Positions 1-8,743 of a DNA stretch of 64,000 nt are shown here, piece by piece. The notes below the pieces were generated by a model, which had not been told where the DNA came from, made no database searches, and saw nothing but the letters and a program-made list of their open reading frames with translations. Each line of letters starts with the position of its first letter. The first letter of the stretch is position 1. The stretch comes from Cupriavidus taiwanensis (lineage in GTDB: Bacteria > Pseudomonadota > Gammaproteobacteria > Burkholderiales > Burkholderiaceae). The DNA lies in the NCBI RefSeq assembly GCF_900249755.1, contig NZ_LT976853.1, positions 2,800,107-2,864,106 of the forward strand, in the 5' to 3' direction. The translations under genes and the position numbers were made by a program.

Positions 1-23
1 TCCCATAAATGGGAGAGGGGCGC
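1..23. repeat. possible edge of a REP-like repeat
   Basis: The window opens with a short inverted repeat, TCCCAT/ATGGGA, running into GGGAGAGGGG. The GGGAGAGGGG string is the core arm of the REP-like repeats found at 32,767-32,885 and 40,506-40,661, so this may be the truncated end of another copy. Only half of any such element is visible. Confidence 0.25.
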
Positions 24-34
24 AAAACCCACAA

Positions 35-859
35 CTACTTCGCCCGCGTACGCGACTCCACGTTCAGCAACTGCCAGCGGATCGCCGACGCATCCGCCGG
101 CGGGTTCGGCACCTGGTACTCCCGCACGCGCAGCTTGTACGAGACTCCCGGCTCGAAATCCAGCCCCTCGATCGGCCCATACCAGAGCTGCCACGGCGCG
201 TCCGGCGACTCGCGCCAGCGGTAGCAGGTCATCTTGCCGACGCCCGTGCACTCTACGCGCTGCGAGTCGATATAGACGGTCTTCTCCACGCCCGCGGCCT
301 CCACGCGCGCGCCGCGCTTGCCCACGCCCTCGCGCTCGACGAACTGCAGCAGGTCGCCGTCCGCGGTCTTCCAGATGATCTGCCGGCCGGTGCTGCCCGC
401 CGACGGCTGCGTGCCGACGGTGGCAAACGGCGTCTGCATCGCCTTCAGCAGTGCCGACTCCAGCGCCATGCGCGGCGGCGGGCAAGCCATGCGCGTGCCG
501 GCGATGCGGTCGAAGCGGATGCCGGTTTCGGTCTTGCCATAGCTGCCGGTAAAGCGATTGCAGCCGCTGGTGCCGCTGACCGTGCCCTGCGCCGCATCGA
601 TGCCCTCGTTGAACTCGAAAATGATCGGCTGGCCATTGTCGCCGTGCGGGATCTCGCGCAGCGATCCATCCGGCTGCTGCCAGCGCACCAGTTCCCAGCG
701 GCTCGGGCCGGACGGCTGGGTCTGGTTCAGGTTGGTGCCGGCAGAGGGCAGATCGGGCGCGGTTGCGGTAGTGCAGGCGCCAAGCAAGGCGGCGACGAGC
801 AAGGCGGCCGCGCCGCGCGCAGCTGGCGCGAAAGGAATCAGGCGGTGACGGCTGTGCAT
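35..859 (-). CDS. META / DUF4377 domain lipoprotein
   Basis: Predicted envelope lipoprotein of unknown function, 274 residues. Residues 1-29 form a lipoprotein signal ending in the lipobox LLGAC (Cys29), so the mature protein should be lipid-anchored. Residues about 50-165 resemble the META domain of HslJ-like proteins, with GTSGCNRFTGSYG near residue 96. Residues about 190-265 resemble DUF4377, beginning VYIDSQRVECTG. The ATG has AACAGGAG about 8 bases upstream. It is transcribed away from the polysaccharide genes and has no operon partner in view. HslJ has been linked to stress and novobiocin tolerance in E. coli, but nothing in this sequence shows the role here. Confidence 0.85.
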   Translation of the reverse strand: MHSRHRLIPFAPAARGAAALLVAALLGACTTATAPDLPSAGTNLNQTQPSGPSRWELVRWQQPDGSLREIPHGDNGQPIIFEFNEGIDAAQGTVSGTSGCNRFTGSYGKTETGIRFDRIAGTRMACPPPRMALESALLKAMQTPFATVGTQPSAGSTGRQIIWKTADGDLLQFVEREGVGKRGARVEAAGVEKTVYIDSQRVECTGVGKMTCYRWRESPDAPWQLWYGPIEGLDFEPGVSYKLRVREYQVPNPPADASAIRWQLLNVESRTRAK

Positions 860-1211
860 GAGAACTCCTGTTGGGGGCGGCCCGAGGCGCCCGTATCGAT
901 GTCATCGACGGATGTGACAAGCAGCATGCCGGGAAGTGCACCCGGCCATAGACCTTCAGTTTAGCAAGCCACTCCGGCAGGCACCCTGAAGCGCCCTGCC
1001 CCGCACATACATCCTGTAACGGGTCCACACGTTCACCCGGCTAGGATGCGGAACTCCTGGAAATGCCACCGTTGCCATCCGATATAATCGCTTCGCCCCG
1101 AGCCGCAATGCCGGCGCCGGGCACCGCTCCTCAGGAGACGGCGACAATAATAAGACGGACGGAACGGCACGCATCTCCCATGCACCAACCTTCCTCCGGA
1201 AACCTTTCTCC
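860..1211. other. divergent intergenic region, 352 bp
   Basis: This gap separates the lipoprotein gene (minus) from the O-antigen ligase-like gene (plus) and should hold both promoters. The only strong signal is the TATAAT at 1083-1088 listed separately. No RNA gene, convincing small protein gene or repeat was recognised. Confidence 0.6.
1083..1088 (+). promoter_or_regulatory. candidate -10 box for the ligase operon
   Basis: A perfect TATAAT inside GATATAATCGC lies about 124 bases upstream of the ligase-like start codon. No -35 at a good distance is obvious: TTGCCA at 1072-1077 is too close. The same TATAATCG string precedes two other plus-strand genes in this window. Confidence 0.4.
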
Positions 1212-2501
1212 ATGCTCTTGATGACGAGATTGCAAGGGCCCCTACCGTTGGGGATCGACAAAGCTCTGTACCTGAGCGCCTGTGTTGTCCTGGCTGCGTT
1301 TCCCGCGCTGATGTTCGTCAAGCCGTCGCTCAGCAACACCTGCTACGGGCTGTTGCTGGGCTGGGGCGCCATCGCCCTGGCTGCCGGCGGCCGCGCCGGC
1401 CTCGCCGAATATGGCGCGATCCTGCGCCGCTACTGGTTCTTCATGCTGGCCATGGCGGCGCTGCCGCTGGCAGTGCTGACCCAGCAACTGCTGAGCGGGG
1501 CCGAAGACCCGCATGTGCCCTATCTTTACCTGCGTTTCGCGCTGTTCATCGTTCTGGTCCCTGGCCTGCTGCGCCTGGGCCGGCGCGGCATGCAGAACAT
1601 CCAATGGGGCTTCGTGGCCTGTGCGCTGATATCCGCCTTGTGGCTGCATGAAGTCGCCGCGGCGGGACGTCCCAGCCATGTCGGATTTTCCAACGTCATT
1701 CCCTTCGGCAACCTCGCCCTGCTGACCGGCATGCTCGCGGTGATCTCGATCGGCTGGAACCGCCCGGGCGATCACTGGCTGGCCGGCCTGAAACTGCTGG
1801 CCGGCTTCGCGGGCCTTTACGCTTCATATATGAGCGGCACCCGCGGCGGCTGGCTGGCGATTCCGGTGCTGGCGCTGATCGCGCTGGCGGCCTCGCGCAG
1901 GTTGACGCGGCTGCACAAGGCCGGAGTGCTGGTGGGACTGGCCGGGCTGATGGCGCTGGGGTGGTTCAGCAGTGCGATCGTGCAGCAGAGGACCGCTGCG
2001 GTTGTATCGGAACTGTCTCAGTTTGTTCAGCATGTAACGTCGGATACCTCGATCGGAGTCCGCCTTCAGCTCTGGCGCGCGTCGCTGGAACTGATCCAGG
2101 CCCACCCCTGGACCGGCGTCGGGCCGGAACACTTCGAAACGACGCTGCAAACCCTTGCCGCCCAGCACGTGATCACGCCGCTGGCCGCGACCATGCCGCA
2201 TTCTCACAATGAACTGCTGCATGCCGCGGCGACGCTCGGCATTCCTGGAGTGCTGGCAATCCTTGCGCTGTACCTCGTGCCCGCCGTCTTCTTCTTGCGC
2301 CATCTGCGCGGAACCGACCGGGGCACCCGTGTCGCCAGCGCCATGGGCCTGGCGCTGTGCTGCGGCTTCATGGTGTTCGGGCTGACCGAGGTCATGTTCG
2401 CCACGACGCTGGTCAATGCCTTCTATAGCCTGGTCATGGCGCTTTGCTTCGCCTACGTTATCGCGCGCCAAAGCAAGCTGCCGGCGCCCGCGACGCCTTG
2501 A
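1212..2501 (+). CDS. O-antigen ligase / polymerase family membrane protein
   Basis: Polytopic inner-membrane protein of 429 residues with about ten to twelve hydrophobic segments, matching the Wzy_C (WaaL/Wzy) family. Family signs include the RGGW segment in the middle (SGTRGGWLAIPVLALI) and a long periplasmic loop with TGVGPEHFETTL and PHSHNELLHAAATLGIPG. The HNELLH part is the usual conserved His-containing stretch. WaaL joins completed O-chains to lipid A-core, and Wzy polymerises repeat units; both share this domain and cannot be told apart here. Being next to waaA, waaC and glycosyltransferases favours a ligase. It ends overlapping the next gene (TTGA), implying translational coupling. 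Confidence 0.85.
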   Translation: MLLMTRLQGPLPLGIDKALYLSACVVLAAFPALMFVKPSLSNTCYGLLLGWGAIALAAGGRAGLAEYGAILRRYWFFMLAMAALPLAVLTQQLLSGAEDPHVPYLYLRFALFIVLVPGLLRLGRRGMQNIQWGFVACALISALWLHEVAAAGRPSHVGFSNVIPFGNLALLTGMLAVISIGWNRPGDHWLAGLKLLAGFAGLYASYMSGTRGGWLAIPVLALIALAASRRLTRLHKAGVLVGLAGLMALGWFSSAIVQQRTAAVVSELSQFVQHVTSDTSIGVRLQLWRASLELIQAHPWTGVGPEHFETTLQTLAAQHVITPLAATMPHSHNELLHAAATLGIPGVLAILALYLVPAVFFLRHLRGTDRGTRVASAMGLALCCGFMVFGLTEVMFATTLVNAFYSLVMALCFAYVIARQSKLPAPATP

Positions 2502-3589
2502 ACACGGGCCCGCGGCGCCGGATCTGCTTCCTGACCGGCACCCTGAATGCGATGGCCGGCGCGGAACGGATGACCGCCACCCTCGCCAACGCGCTGGCGG
2601 CGCTCGGACACCACGTCACCGTCCTGAGCCTGTGGGACGCATCGAGCCAGTTTCCGTTGCACCCCGAGGTGCGCCATGAAGCGGTGTTCGCGCAACGCCC
2701 GTCTTTCAAGCGCGCCTATTTCGCCACGATGGCCGGCATCCGCCGCCACTGCATCGCGCATCGCATCGATGTGCTGGTGCAGGTCGACCCCATGCTGGAG
2801 CTGTTCGTGCTGCCTGCCACGCTCGGCCTGGGTCTGCACCATATCGCGTGGGAGCACTGTCATTTCGACGAGGACCTGGGCAAGCCGGCACGCAAGCTGG
2901 CGCGCAGGCTGGCGGCGCGCTTCTGCCGCCAGGTGGTGGTACTGACCGAGCGCGACCGCAGCCGCTGGCTTGAAGCCCTGCGGCCGCGCAGCGAGGTCGT
3001 CTGCCTGCCAAACCCGCTGCCGTTCCCCCTGCCGGATGCGCCGGCACCGCGCGCGCAAAGGACTGTGCTGGCGATGGGACGGCTGGTTCCCGCCAAGGGC
3101 TTCGATGTGCTGCTGCGCGCCTGGAAAACCGTGGCGGGGCAGGCGCCGCAATGGCAACTGGTGATCCATGGCGAAGGCGACGAGCGCCCCGCCCTGTCGG
3201 CATTGATCCGGGAACTGCAGCTGGAAGACAGCGTCAGCCTGCCTGGCATCTGCCACGACCCCGTGCAAACCTATGGCAACGCCTCGGTGTTCTGCCTGAG
3301 CTCGCGCTATGAAGGCTTCGGGCTGGTGCTGATCGAAGCGATGGCGTTCGGGCTGCCGATCGTATCGACCGATTGCGAGACCGGCCCGCGCGAATTGCTG
3401 GAGCCGGGCCAGGACGCGCTGGTGGTCGCCACCGGCGACGCCAATGCGTTGGCCCGGGCGCTGCTCGACGTGATCCGACAACCGGAACTGGCGGCAAGGC
3501 TGGGCGCCAGCGGCCGCCAGAAGGCCAGCCACTTCGCCGTGGAACGCATTGCGCAGCAGTGGGATGCGCTGGTCAGGGCGCCGGGATAA
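2498..3589 (+). CDS. family 4 glycosyltransferase (GT-B)
   Basis: Predicted cytoplasmic glycosyltransferase of 363 residues. The chosen start is TTG at 2498, which overlaps the upstream stop as TTGA; a TTG at 2444 would add 18 residues. The N-terminal half carries the acceptor-side motif LNAMAGAERMTATLANAL. The C-terminal half has the nucleotide-sugar site: MGRLVPAKGFDVLL, then HGEGDERPAL, then the E-x7-E motif in SRYEGFGLVLIEAMAFGLPI. This is the GT4 pattern seen in LPS core and O-antigen assembly. The sugar and linkage cannot be read from sequence. It converges with waaA with only five bases between stops. Confidence 0.85.
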   Translation: MNTGPRRRICFLTGTLNAMAGAERMTATLANALAALGHHVTVLSLWDASSQFPLHPEVRHEAVFAQRPSFKRAYFATMAGIRRHCIAHRIDVLVQVDPMLELFVLPATLGLGLHHIAWEHCHFDEDLGKPARKLARRLAARFCRQVVVLTERDRSRWLEALRPRSEVVCLPNPLPFPLPDAPAPRAQRTVLAMGRLVPAKGFDVLLRAWKTVAGQAPQWQLVIHGEGDERPALSALIRELQLEDSVSLPGICHDPVQTYGNASVFCLSSRYEGFGLVLIEAMAFGLPIVSTDCETGPRELLEPGQDALVVATGDANALARALLDVIRQPELAARLGASGRQKASHFAVERIAQQWDALVRAPG

Positions 3590-3594
3590 CTAAG

Positions 3595-4884
3595 TCAGCC
3601 TTCCAGCGCCGGAGCCACCGCCGCGAGCGTGCGCACCGTGGCGCCGCGATGCAGCCCCGAGAAGGTCTGCGCATGCGCGCGCATCTCCGCCAGACGTGCC
3701 GGGTCGGCCAGCAAGCCTGCCGCAGTGCGCATCAGCGCATCGGCATTGTCGACACGCAGGCATGCACCCGCGGCGATGGCATCCTCCGTCGCCTGCGCAA
3801 AGTTGAAGGTATGCGGCCCGATCAGCACGGGGGTGCCGACAGCGCAGGCTTCGATCAGGTTCTGCCCGCCCAGCGGCAGCAAGCTGCCGCCGATAAACGC
3901 CAGGTCCGACGCGGCGAAATACATTGCCATCTCGCCCATCGAATCGCCGAGCACGACATCGGCCGTCAGCGGCGAGCGCACGGCATCAAGATCCAGGCCG
4001 CTGCGGCGTTCGACTGAAAAACCGGTACGTGCCACCATCGCGGCCACCTCATCGAAACGCTGGGGATGGCGCGGAACCAGCAGCAGCGCTGGCCGCGGCA
4101 CGCCGGGCGCCAGGGATTCCCAGCGCGAGAAAGCGTCGAGCAGCATCGCCTCTTCGCCCTCGCGGGTACTGGCCGCCGCCAGCACCGCGCGCGCGACTAA
4201 CGCCTTGCGCAGCTGCGCGCCCAGTGCCACGCCGGCCGGCGCGGGCTGCATGTCGAACTTGAGATTGCCGGTGATCTGCACCGCCGGCACGCCCAATGCG
4301 CGAAAGCGCTCGGCATCGCCGGCCGTCTGTGCCAGCACGCCGGCAAAGTCGCGGTACATCGCCGCCGCGGCACGGCCGAAGCGTGCCGTGCGCCGGTAGC
4401 TGCGCGGCGACAGGCGGGCGTTGACCAGGTACAGCGGCACGCCTGCCTTGCGCGCGCCATGCACAAGGTTCGGCCAGACCTCGGTCTCCATCAGCATGCC
4501 CACCTGCGGCCTGAAATACCGCATGAAGCGCCGCACCAGCCAAGGCAGGTCATACGGCAGGTAGCACTGGACGACGCGCGCCTCCTTGCCGAACAACTGC
4601 GCGCCGGTCTGGCGGCCGGTTGGCGTCATATGCGTCAGCAGCAGGCGGTGATGCGGATGCGCGGCCAGCAGCGCCTCGATCAGCGGCTGGGCGGCACGGG
4701 TCTCGCCCACCGACACGGCGTGGACCCATAACCATGGCCCCGGCTGCGGCAGGCCGCCATAGGCGCCGAGGCGTTCGCCGACATGCTGCACGTAGCCCGG
4801 CTCCTTGCGCGCGCGCCACGCCAGGCGCAGCAGCGCCACCGGCAGCACCACCACCCACAACAAGCTGTACAGGACGCGCAGCAT
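3595..4884 (-). CDS. waaA: Kdo transferase (lipid IV-A 3-deoxy-D-manno-octulosonic acid transferase)
   Basis: Adds Kdo from CMP-Kdo to the lipid A precursor at the cytoplasmic face of the inner membrane. The 429-residue length is typical. An N-terminal membrane anchor (YSLLWVVVLPVALLRLAW) is followed by WVHAVSVGETRAAQPLIEAL, where the Glu of GE is the family's catalytic base. The donor half contains IGGSLLPLGGQNLIEA and GPHTFNFAQATEDA, both diagnostic of GT30. The ATG at 4884 is chosen because it overlaps the waaC stop as TGATG; an in-frame upstream start would sit inside waaC. It is coupled to waaC and probably co-transcribed with the sugar mutase further upstream. Confidence 0.95.
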   Translation of the reverse strand: MLRVLYSLLWVVVLPVALLRLAWRARKEPGYVQHVGERLGAYGGLPQPGPWLWVHAVSVGETRAAQPLIEALLAAHPHHRLLLTHMTPTGRQTGAQLFGKEARVVQCYLPYDLPWLVRRFMRYFRPQVGMLMETEVWPNLVHGARKAGVPLYLVNARLSPRSYRRTARFGRAAAAMYRDFAGVLAQTAGDAERFRALGVPAVQITGNLKFDMQPAPAGVALGAQLRKALVARAVLAAASTREGEEAMLLDAFSRWESLAPGVPRPALLLVPRHPQRFDEVAAMVARTGFSVERRSGLDLDAVRSPLTADVVLGDSMGEMAMYFAASDLAFIGGSLLPLGGQNLIEACAVGTPVLIGPHTFNFAQATEDAIAAGACLRVDNADALMRTAAGLLADPARLAEMRAHAQTFSGLHRGATVRTLAAVAPALEG

Positions 4885-5990
4885 CAGGCCGCCACTCCAC
4901 GCACGCGGCAAGCCGCCTCGTAGACTTCATCGACCGAGGGCACCACGCCGTCGTCGCCGACATTGGCAATGCGCTCCGACCAGTAGCCTTCGGTCTTCCA
5001 GCGCCAGGTGGCGGTATAGATTTCAACGGTGGGCCGGCACAGCGCCGCGGCGATATGGACCAGGCCGGTATCCACGCCGATCACGACTTCGGCGCGGTTG
5101 ATCAGCCCAAAGCCCTGCATCACCGAGAAACGCGGCAACACTTGTGCCCGCGGCACGCCGGCAGCAATGGCTTCGGCAGCCTGGCGCTCCTTGTCATTGC
5201 CCCACGGCAGCAACATCACCAGGCCTTCCTCATCGAGGCGCTTGCCCAGCGCGTGCCAGTTCTGCACCGCCCACTTCTTGCGCGCGCCCGCGGTCGCATG
5301 GAAACACACGGCATAGCGCGCAGGCAATGCAGCCCACAGCGGATCGTCGATTGCCAGCGTCTGCGCGGCGTCTCCAAAAAACCGCGGCGGCTCCGCCGGC
5401 GCGGTTCCGGTCAGCGCCGCGCCCAGCAAGCGCGAGCGGCGCACCGAATGGGTCTGGCGCGGCACGGCCACCGGGTCGGTATAGAGCAGCCGCGCCGCGG
5501 GCTCATAGCCCGAGCCCTGCGTGGCGTTGCCAAGCCCGATGATGGGCGCGCCCGGCGCACGCGCGGCAACGCGCGCGACCACCGCGGTCTTGAGCAAGCC
5601 CTGGCTTTCGATCACGGCGTCATAGCGCTGCTGGCGCAGGGCGTCACGCACCGCGCCGATCTCGCGCCAGGTACCGCCTTGCAGCAGGCGCTTGCGCCAG
5701 CGCCGCAGCGCGAATGGGATGACCCGGCGCACCTCGGGCAGCAGGCGGACCAGGTCAACGTAACCTTCTTCCACGACCCAGTCGATCTCGGCACCCGGCC
5801 ACTGCGCGCGCAGGTCGTGCACCAGCGGCATGTTGTGCACCACATCGCCGAGCGACGATACCTTGACCAGCAGAATGCGCGGCCGCTCCGGCAGCGCAAA
5901 AGGCACCGCGGCCGGCATGGGCTGTGCCACACCGGCCGCGTCAGACGATGCCGCAGGCACCGTCGCGCGCTCAGAACGGGAGCTGAGCAT
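4884..5990 (-). CDS. waaC: lipopolysaccharide heptosyltransferase I
   Basis: GT9 enzyme that adds the first L-glycero-D-manno-heptose to Kdo2-lipid A. The family signature ILLVKVSSLGDVVHNMPLVH starts near residue 40. The ADP-heptose site is marked by CFHATAGARKKWAVQNWH and IGVDTGLVHIAAALCRPTVE. The listed start gives 368 residues with an unusual N-terminal tail rich in Ala and Ser. An internal ATG (MPAAVPFALPERPRILLV) would give a length closer to other WaaC proteins. It overlaps the upstream mutase gene by 20 bases and shares TGATG with waaA. Confidence 0.93.
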   Translation of the reverse strand: MLSSRSERATVPAASSDAAGVAQPMPAAVPFALPERPRILLVKVSSLGDVVHNMPLVHDLRAQWPGAEIDWVVEEGYVDLVRLLPEVRRVIPFALRRWRKRLLQGGTWREIGAVRDALRQQRYDAVIESQGLLKTAVVARVAARAPGAPIIGLGNATQGSGYEPAARLLYTDPVAVPRQTHSVRRSRLLGAALTGTAPAEPPRFFGDAAQTLAIDDPLWAALPARYAVCFHATAGARKKWAVQNWHALGKRLDEEGLVMLLPWGNDKERQAAEAIAAGVPRAQVLPRFSVMQGFGLINRAEVVIGVDTGLVHIAAALCRPTVEIYTATWRWKTEGYWSERIANVGDDGVVPSVDEVYEAACRVRGVAA

Positions 5991-7356
5991 CCGGCTTCTC
6001 GGCGAGGATCACGCGCTTGAACTCCGCCTGGATGCGCGCCAGCGCGGCGTCGTTGTCCGCTTCGAAGCGCATCACCACCACCGGCGTGGTGTTGGACGGA
6101 CGTGCCAGACCGAAGCCGTCGGCATATTCCACGCGCACGCCGTCGATGGTGATCACTTCGCGCGCGCCGTCGAACCTGGCGTTGGCGCGGATCTTGTCGA
6201 GCAGCGTGAAGGGCTCGCCCTCGGCGCACTTGAGCTGCAGTTCAGGGGTGTTGTTGGCGTTCGGCAGCGCGTTCAGCACCGCGCTGGGATCCGCATGGCG
6301 CGACAGGATTTCCAGCAGGCGCGCGCCGGTGTACAGGCCGTCGTCGAAGCCGTACCAGCGGTCTTTGAAAAACACATGGCCGCTCATTTCGCCGGCGATC
6401 GGCGCGCCGGTTTCCTTCAGCTTGGCCTTCACCAGCGAATGGCCGGTCTTCCACATCAGCGGCTCGCCGCCGTGCTGGCGGATCCAGGGAGCCAGCTTGC
6501 CGGTGCATTTGACGTCGTAGATCACCTGCGCACCCGGGTTGCGCGACAGGATTTCTTCGGCGAACAACATCAGCTGCCGGTCCGGGAAGATCACCTGCCC
6601 GTCCTTGGTCACCACGCCCAGGCGGTCGCCGTCGCCGTCGAAGGCCAGGCCCAGTTCGCAGTCGGTCTCGCGCAGGGTCTGCATCAGGTCCTGCAGGTTT
6701 TCGATATGCGCGGGATCGGGATGGTGGTTGGGGAAGTTGCCGTCGACCTCGCAGAACAGCTCGACCACTTCACAGCCCAGGCCGCGGAACAGGTCGCCGA
6801 CGAAGGCGCCGGCCACGCCGTTGCCGGCATCGAGCGCGATCTTCATCGGGCGGGACAGCTTGACGTCGCCAAGGATCCGATCGAGATACTTCTCGCGCAC
6901 ATCGACTTCCTTGTACGCGCCGGCGCCGCTGGTAAACGTGCCGGCCTCGATGCGCTTGCGCAAGTCCTGGATCTGCTCGCCATAGATTGCACGGCCCGCC
7001 AGCACCATCTTGAAGCCGTTGTAGTCGGGCGGGTTATGGCTGCCGGTGACCATGATGCCCGAGGTGGGCCGGACACCGTCGATCTCGATATTGGTGGCGA
7101 AATAAACCATCGGGGTGGCCACCATGCCAAGGTCGAGCACGTCCAGCCCGGTGGCGCGCAGGCCCTCGACCAGGCCACCGATCAGGTCCGGACCGGAAAG
7201 CCGGCCGTCACGGCCGACGGCAATGGCAGTCTCGCCAAGCTCCACCGCGGCGGAGCCGAACGACAAGCCGATCTGGCGCGCGACGTCGCGGGTGAGCGTT
7301 TTGCCCACGATGCCGCGAATGTCATAGGCTTTGAAGATGGAAGGATCGATTTGCAT
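5971..7356 (-). CDS. phosphomannomutase / phosphoglucomutase (AlgC/ManB type)
   Basis: Alpha-D-phosphohexomutase of 461 residues that interconverts hexose 1- and 6-phosphates, feeding nucleotide-sugar synthesis. All four family motifs are present: the phosphoserine loop VTGSHNPPDYNGFK, the metal loop FDGDGDRLGV, the sugar-binding GEMSGHVFFKDRW, and a C-terminal phosphate-binding region ending near SNTTPVVVMRFEAD. The N-terminus MQIDPSIFKAYDIRG is typical, so the ATG at 7356 is used. Product glucose-1-phosphate would supply RmlA encoded at 23,068, and mannose-1-phosphate would supply GDP-mannose. Heads the mutase-waaC-waaA minus-strand unit. Confidence 0.93.
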   Translation of the reverse strand: MQIDPSIFKAYDIRGIVGKTLTRDVARQIGLSFGSAAVELGETAIAVGRDGRLSGPDLIGGLVEGLRATGLDVLDLGMVATPMVYFATNIEIDGVRPTSGIMVTGSHNPPDYNGFKMVLAGRAIYGEQIQDLRKRIEAGTFTSGAGAYKEVDVREKYLDRILGDVKLSRPMKIALDAGNGVAGAFVGDLFRGLGCEVVELFCEVDGNFPNHHPDPAHIENLQDLMQTLRETDCELGLAFDGDGDRLGVVTKDGQVIFPDRQLMLFAEEILSRNPGAQVIYDVKCTGKLAPWIRQHGGEPLMWKTGHSLVKAKLKETGAPIAGEMSGHVFFKDRWYGFDDGLYTGARLLEILSRHADPSAVLNALPNANNTPELQLKCAEGEPFTLLDKIRANARFDGAREVITIDGVRVEYADGFGLARPSNTTPVVVMRFEADNDAALARIQAEFKRVILAEKPDAQLPF

Positions 7357-7459
7357 GTAGGGTCCTGAGTTGCTTGTCGTCCGCGCCGCACCTTGCCAGA
7401 CTGGTCGATGGGGCGCCCCAAAGGCAGCTATTTTGCCGGATTGCGGCAGGCTCGGGCGG

Positions 7460-7476
7460 TATAATCGCCGCATTAT
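7460..7476. promoter_or_regulatory. TATAAT -10 box within an ATAAT/ATTAT palindrome
   Basis: TATAAT at 7460-7465 reads toward the downstream glycosyltransferase. ATAAT (7461-7465) pairs with ATTAT (7472-7476) across CGCCGC. On the minus strand the same palindrome offers GATAAT toward the mutase gene. It sits mid-way in the 244-base divergent spacer, so it may serve as a two-way -10 region. No well-spaced -35 was recognised for either direction. Confidence 0.35.
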
Positions 7477-7600
7477 CACGGATGGACACAATTTTCGGAG
7501 TCTGTCCTACATCCGGCGGTGGCCTGCCCCGCGCTCAGGGGTATTTTGTGCTGCCGCGGGGCCCGCGGCGGACCCGATCCGTCACGCAACGTACAGAGCC

Positions 7601-8743
7601 TTGAATCCATCCGCGCAACCGTCGCCCCGACCTCGCATTGCCTACCTGATCACGAATGCGGAGATCGGCGGCGCGCAGTCGCATGTCGCCGACCTGCTGC
7701 GCTCGACGGCCGGCAAGGCCGACACCGTCCTGCTGGCGGGCGGCGAAGGCCCGCTCTTCGAGATCGCGCAGCGCGCCGGCGCGCAGGCGATCCGGTTGAC
7801 GCGGCTGGACAATGCCTTGTCGCCCTGGCGCGCCATCCGTGCGCTGCGTGAACTGCTCGGCGCACTGAAACAGGCCGCACCGGACCTGATCCATGCGCAC
7901 AGCGCCAAGGCGGGGGCCTTGGGCCGCATCGCCGGATTCGCGCTCGGCATCCCCGTGATCTACACCGTCCATGGCTTTGCGTTCAAGCCCGAAGCCCCAC
8001 CGCGCCAGCGCATGGCCGCTCGCGTGGCGGAATGGCTGCTGGCACCACTGGCGGCGCGCGTGATCTGCGTCGCGCAAGCGGAACGACAGCTGGCCCGCTC
8101 GCTTCCGCTTCCCGCCGAACGCATCTTGGTCATTCCAAACGGCATCCCCGATACACCCCATCGCGCCGACCCGCAAGCCCCCCTGCGGAGGATTGTGATG
8201 GTGGCGCGCTTTGCCGCGCCCAAGCGCCAGGACGCGGCGATTCGCGCGTTCGCGCGGGCAGGGCTGGAATCATGCGTGCTGACCCTGGTGGGAGATGGCC
8301 CGCAACGCCACGCCATGCAGCAGCTGGCGCAACAACTGGCGCCGGGTCGCGTGGAGTTTCCCGGCAACGTCACGGAAGTGCCGGCGCTGCTGGCTTCGGC
8401 CCAGGCCTTTGTGCTGGCGTCGGACCACGAAGGCTTCCCGCTGTCCGTGCTCGAGGCGATGCGAGCCGGACTGCCGGTCGTCGCCTCGGACCTGCCTGGC
8501 ATTCGCGAGCAACTCGACGGCGACCGCGTCGGGCTGCTGGTCAATCACGATGACGAGATCGCATTCTCCGAAGCGCTGCGCCGCCTTGCCGACGACAGCG
8601 CCCTGCGCGCGACGCTTGGCCGCGGTGCGCGCCAGCGCTGGGAACAATGCTATGGACTCGAGCGCATGACCGAAGCCACCTGGTCCGTCTACCGCGACGC
8701 CCTCGCCCGAACGCCACGCGCCGCGCGGGTGCCGACGTCATGA
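7601..8743 (+). CDS. family 4 glycosyltransferase (GT-B)
   Basis: Predicted cytoplasmic glycosyltransferase, about 380 residues. The open frame extends upstream without a plausible ATG, so TTG at 7601 (LNPSAQPSPRPRIAYLITNA) is the best start; this is uncertain. The acceptor domain starts with TNAEIGGAQSHVADLL and has HAHSAKAGALGRIAGF. The donor domain has MVARFAAPKRQDAAIRAF, LVGDGPQRHAM and the E-x7-E motif in DHEGFPLSVLEAMRAG. It opens the plus-strand set GT4, sugar-phosphate transferase, GT4, flippase, and its stop overlaps the next start as ATGA. The sugar is unknown. Confidence 0.85.
   Translation: MNPSAQPSPRPRIAYLITNAEIGGAQSHVADLLRSTAGKADTVLLAGGEGPLFEIAQRAGAQAIRLTRLDNALSPWRAIRALRELLGALKQAAPDLIHAHSAKAGALGRIAGFALGIPVIYTVHGFAFKPEAPPRQRMAARVAEWLLAPLAARVICVAQAERQLARSLPLPAERILVIPNGIPDTPHRADPQAPLRRIVMVARFAAPKRQDAAIRAFARAGLESCVLTLVGDGPQRHAMQQLAQQLAPGRVEFPGNVTEVPALLASAQAFVLASDHEGFPLSVLEAMRAGLPVVASDLPGIREQLDGDRVGLLVNHDDEIAFSEALRRLADDSALRATLGRGARQRWEQCYGLERMTEATWSVYRDALARTPRAARVPTS

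Noticed and set aside
956..1339. 127-codon minus-strand frame in the gap before the ligase gene
   Set aside because: It overlaps the start of the ligase-like gene and shows no domain, no conserved composition and no ribosome-binding site.
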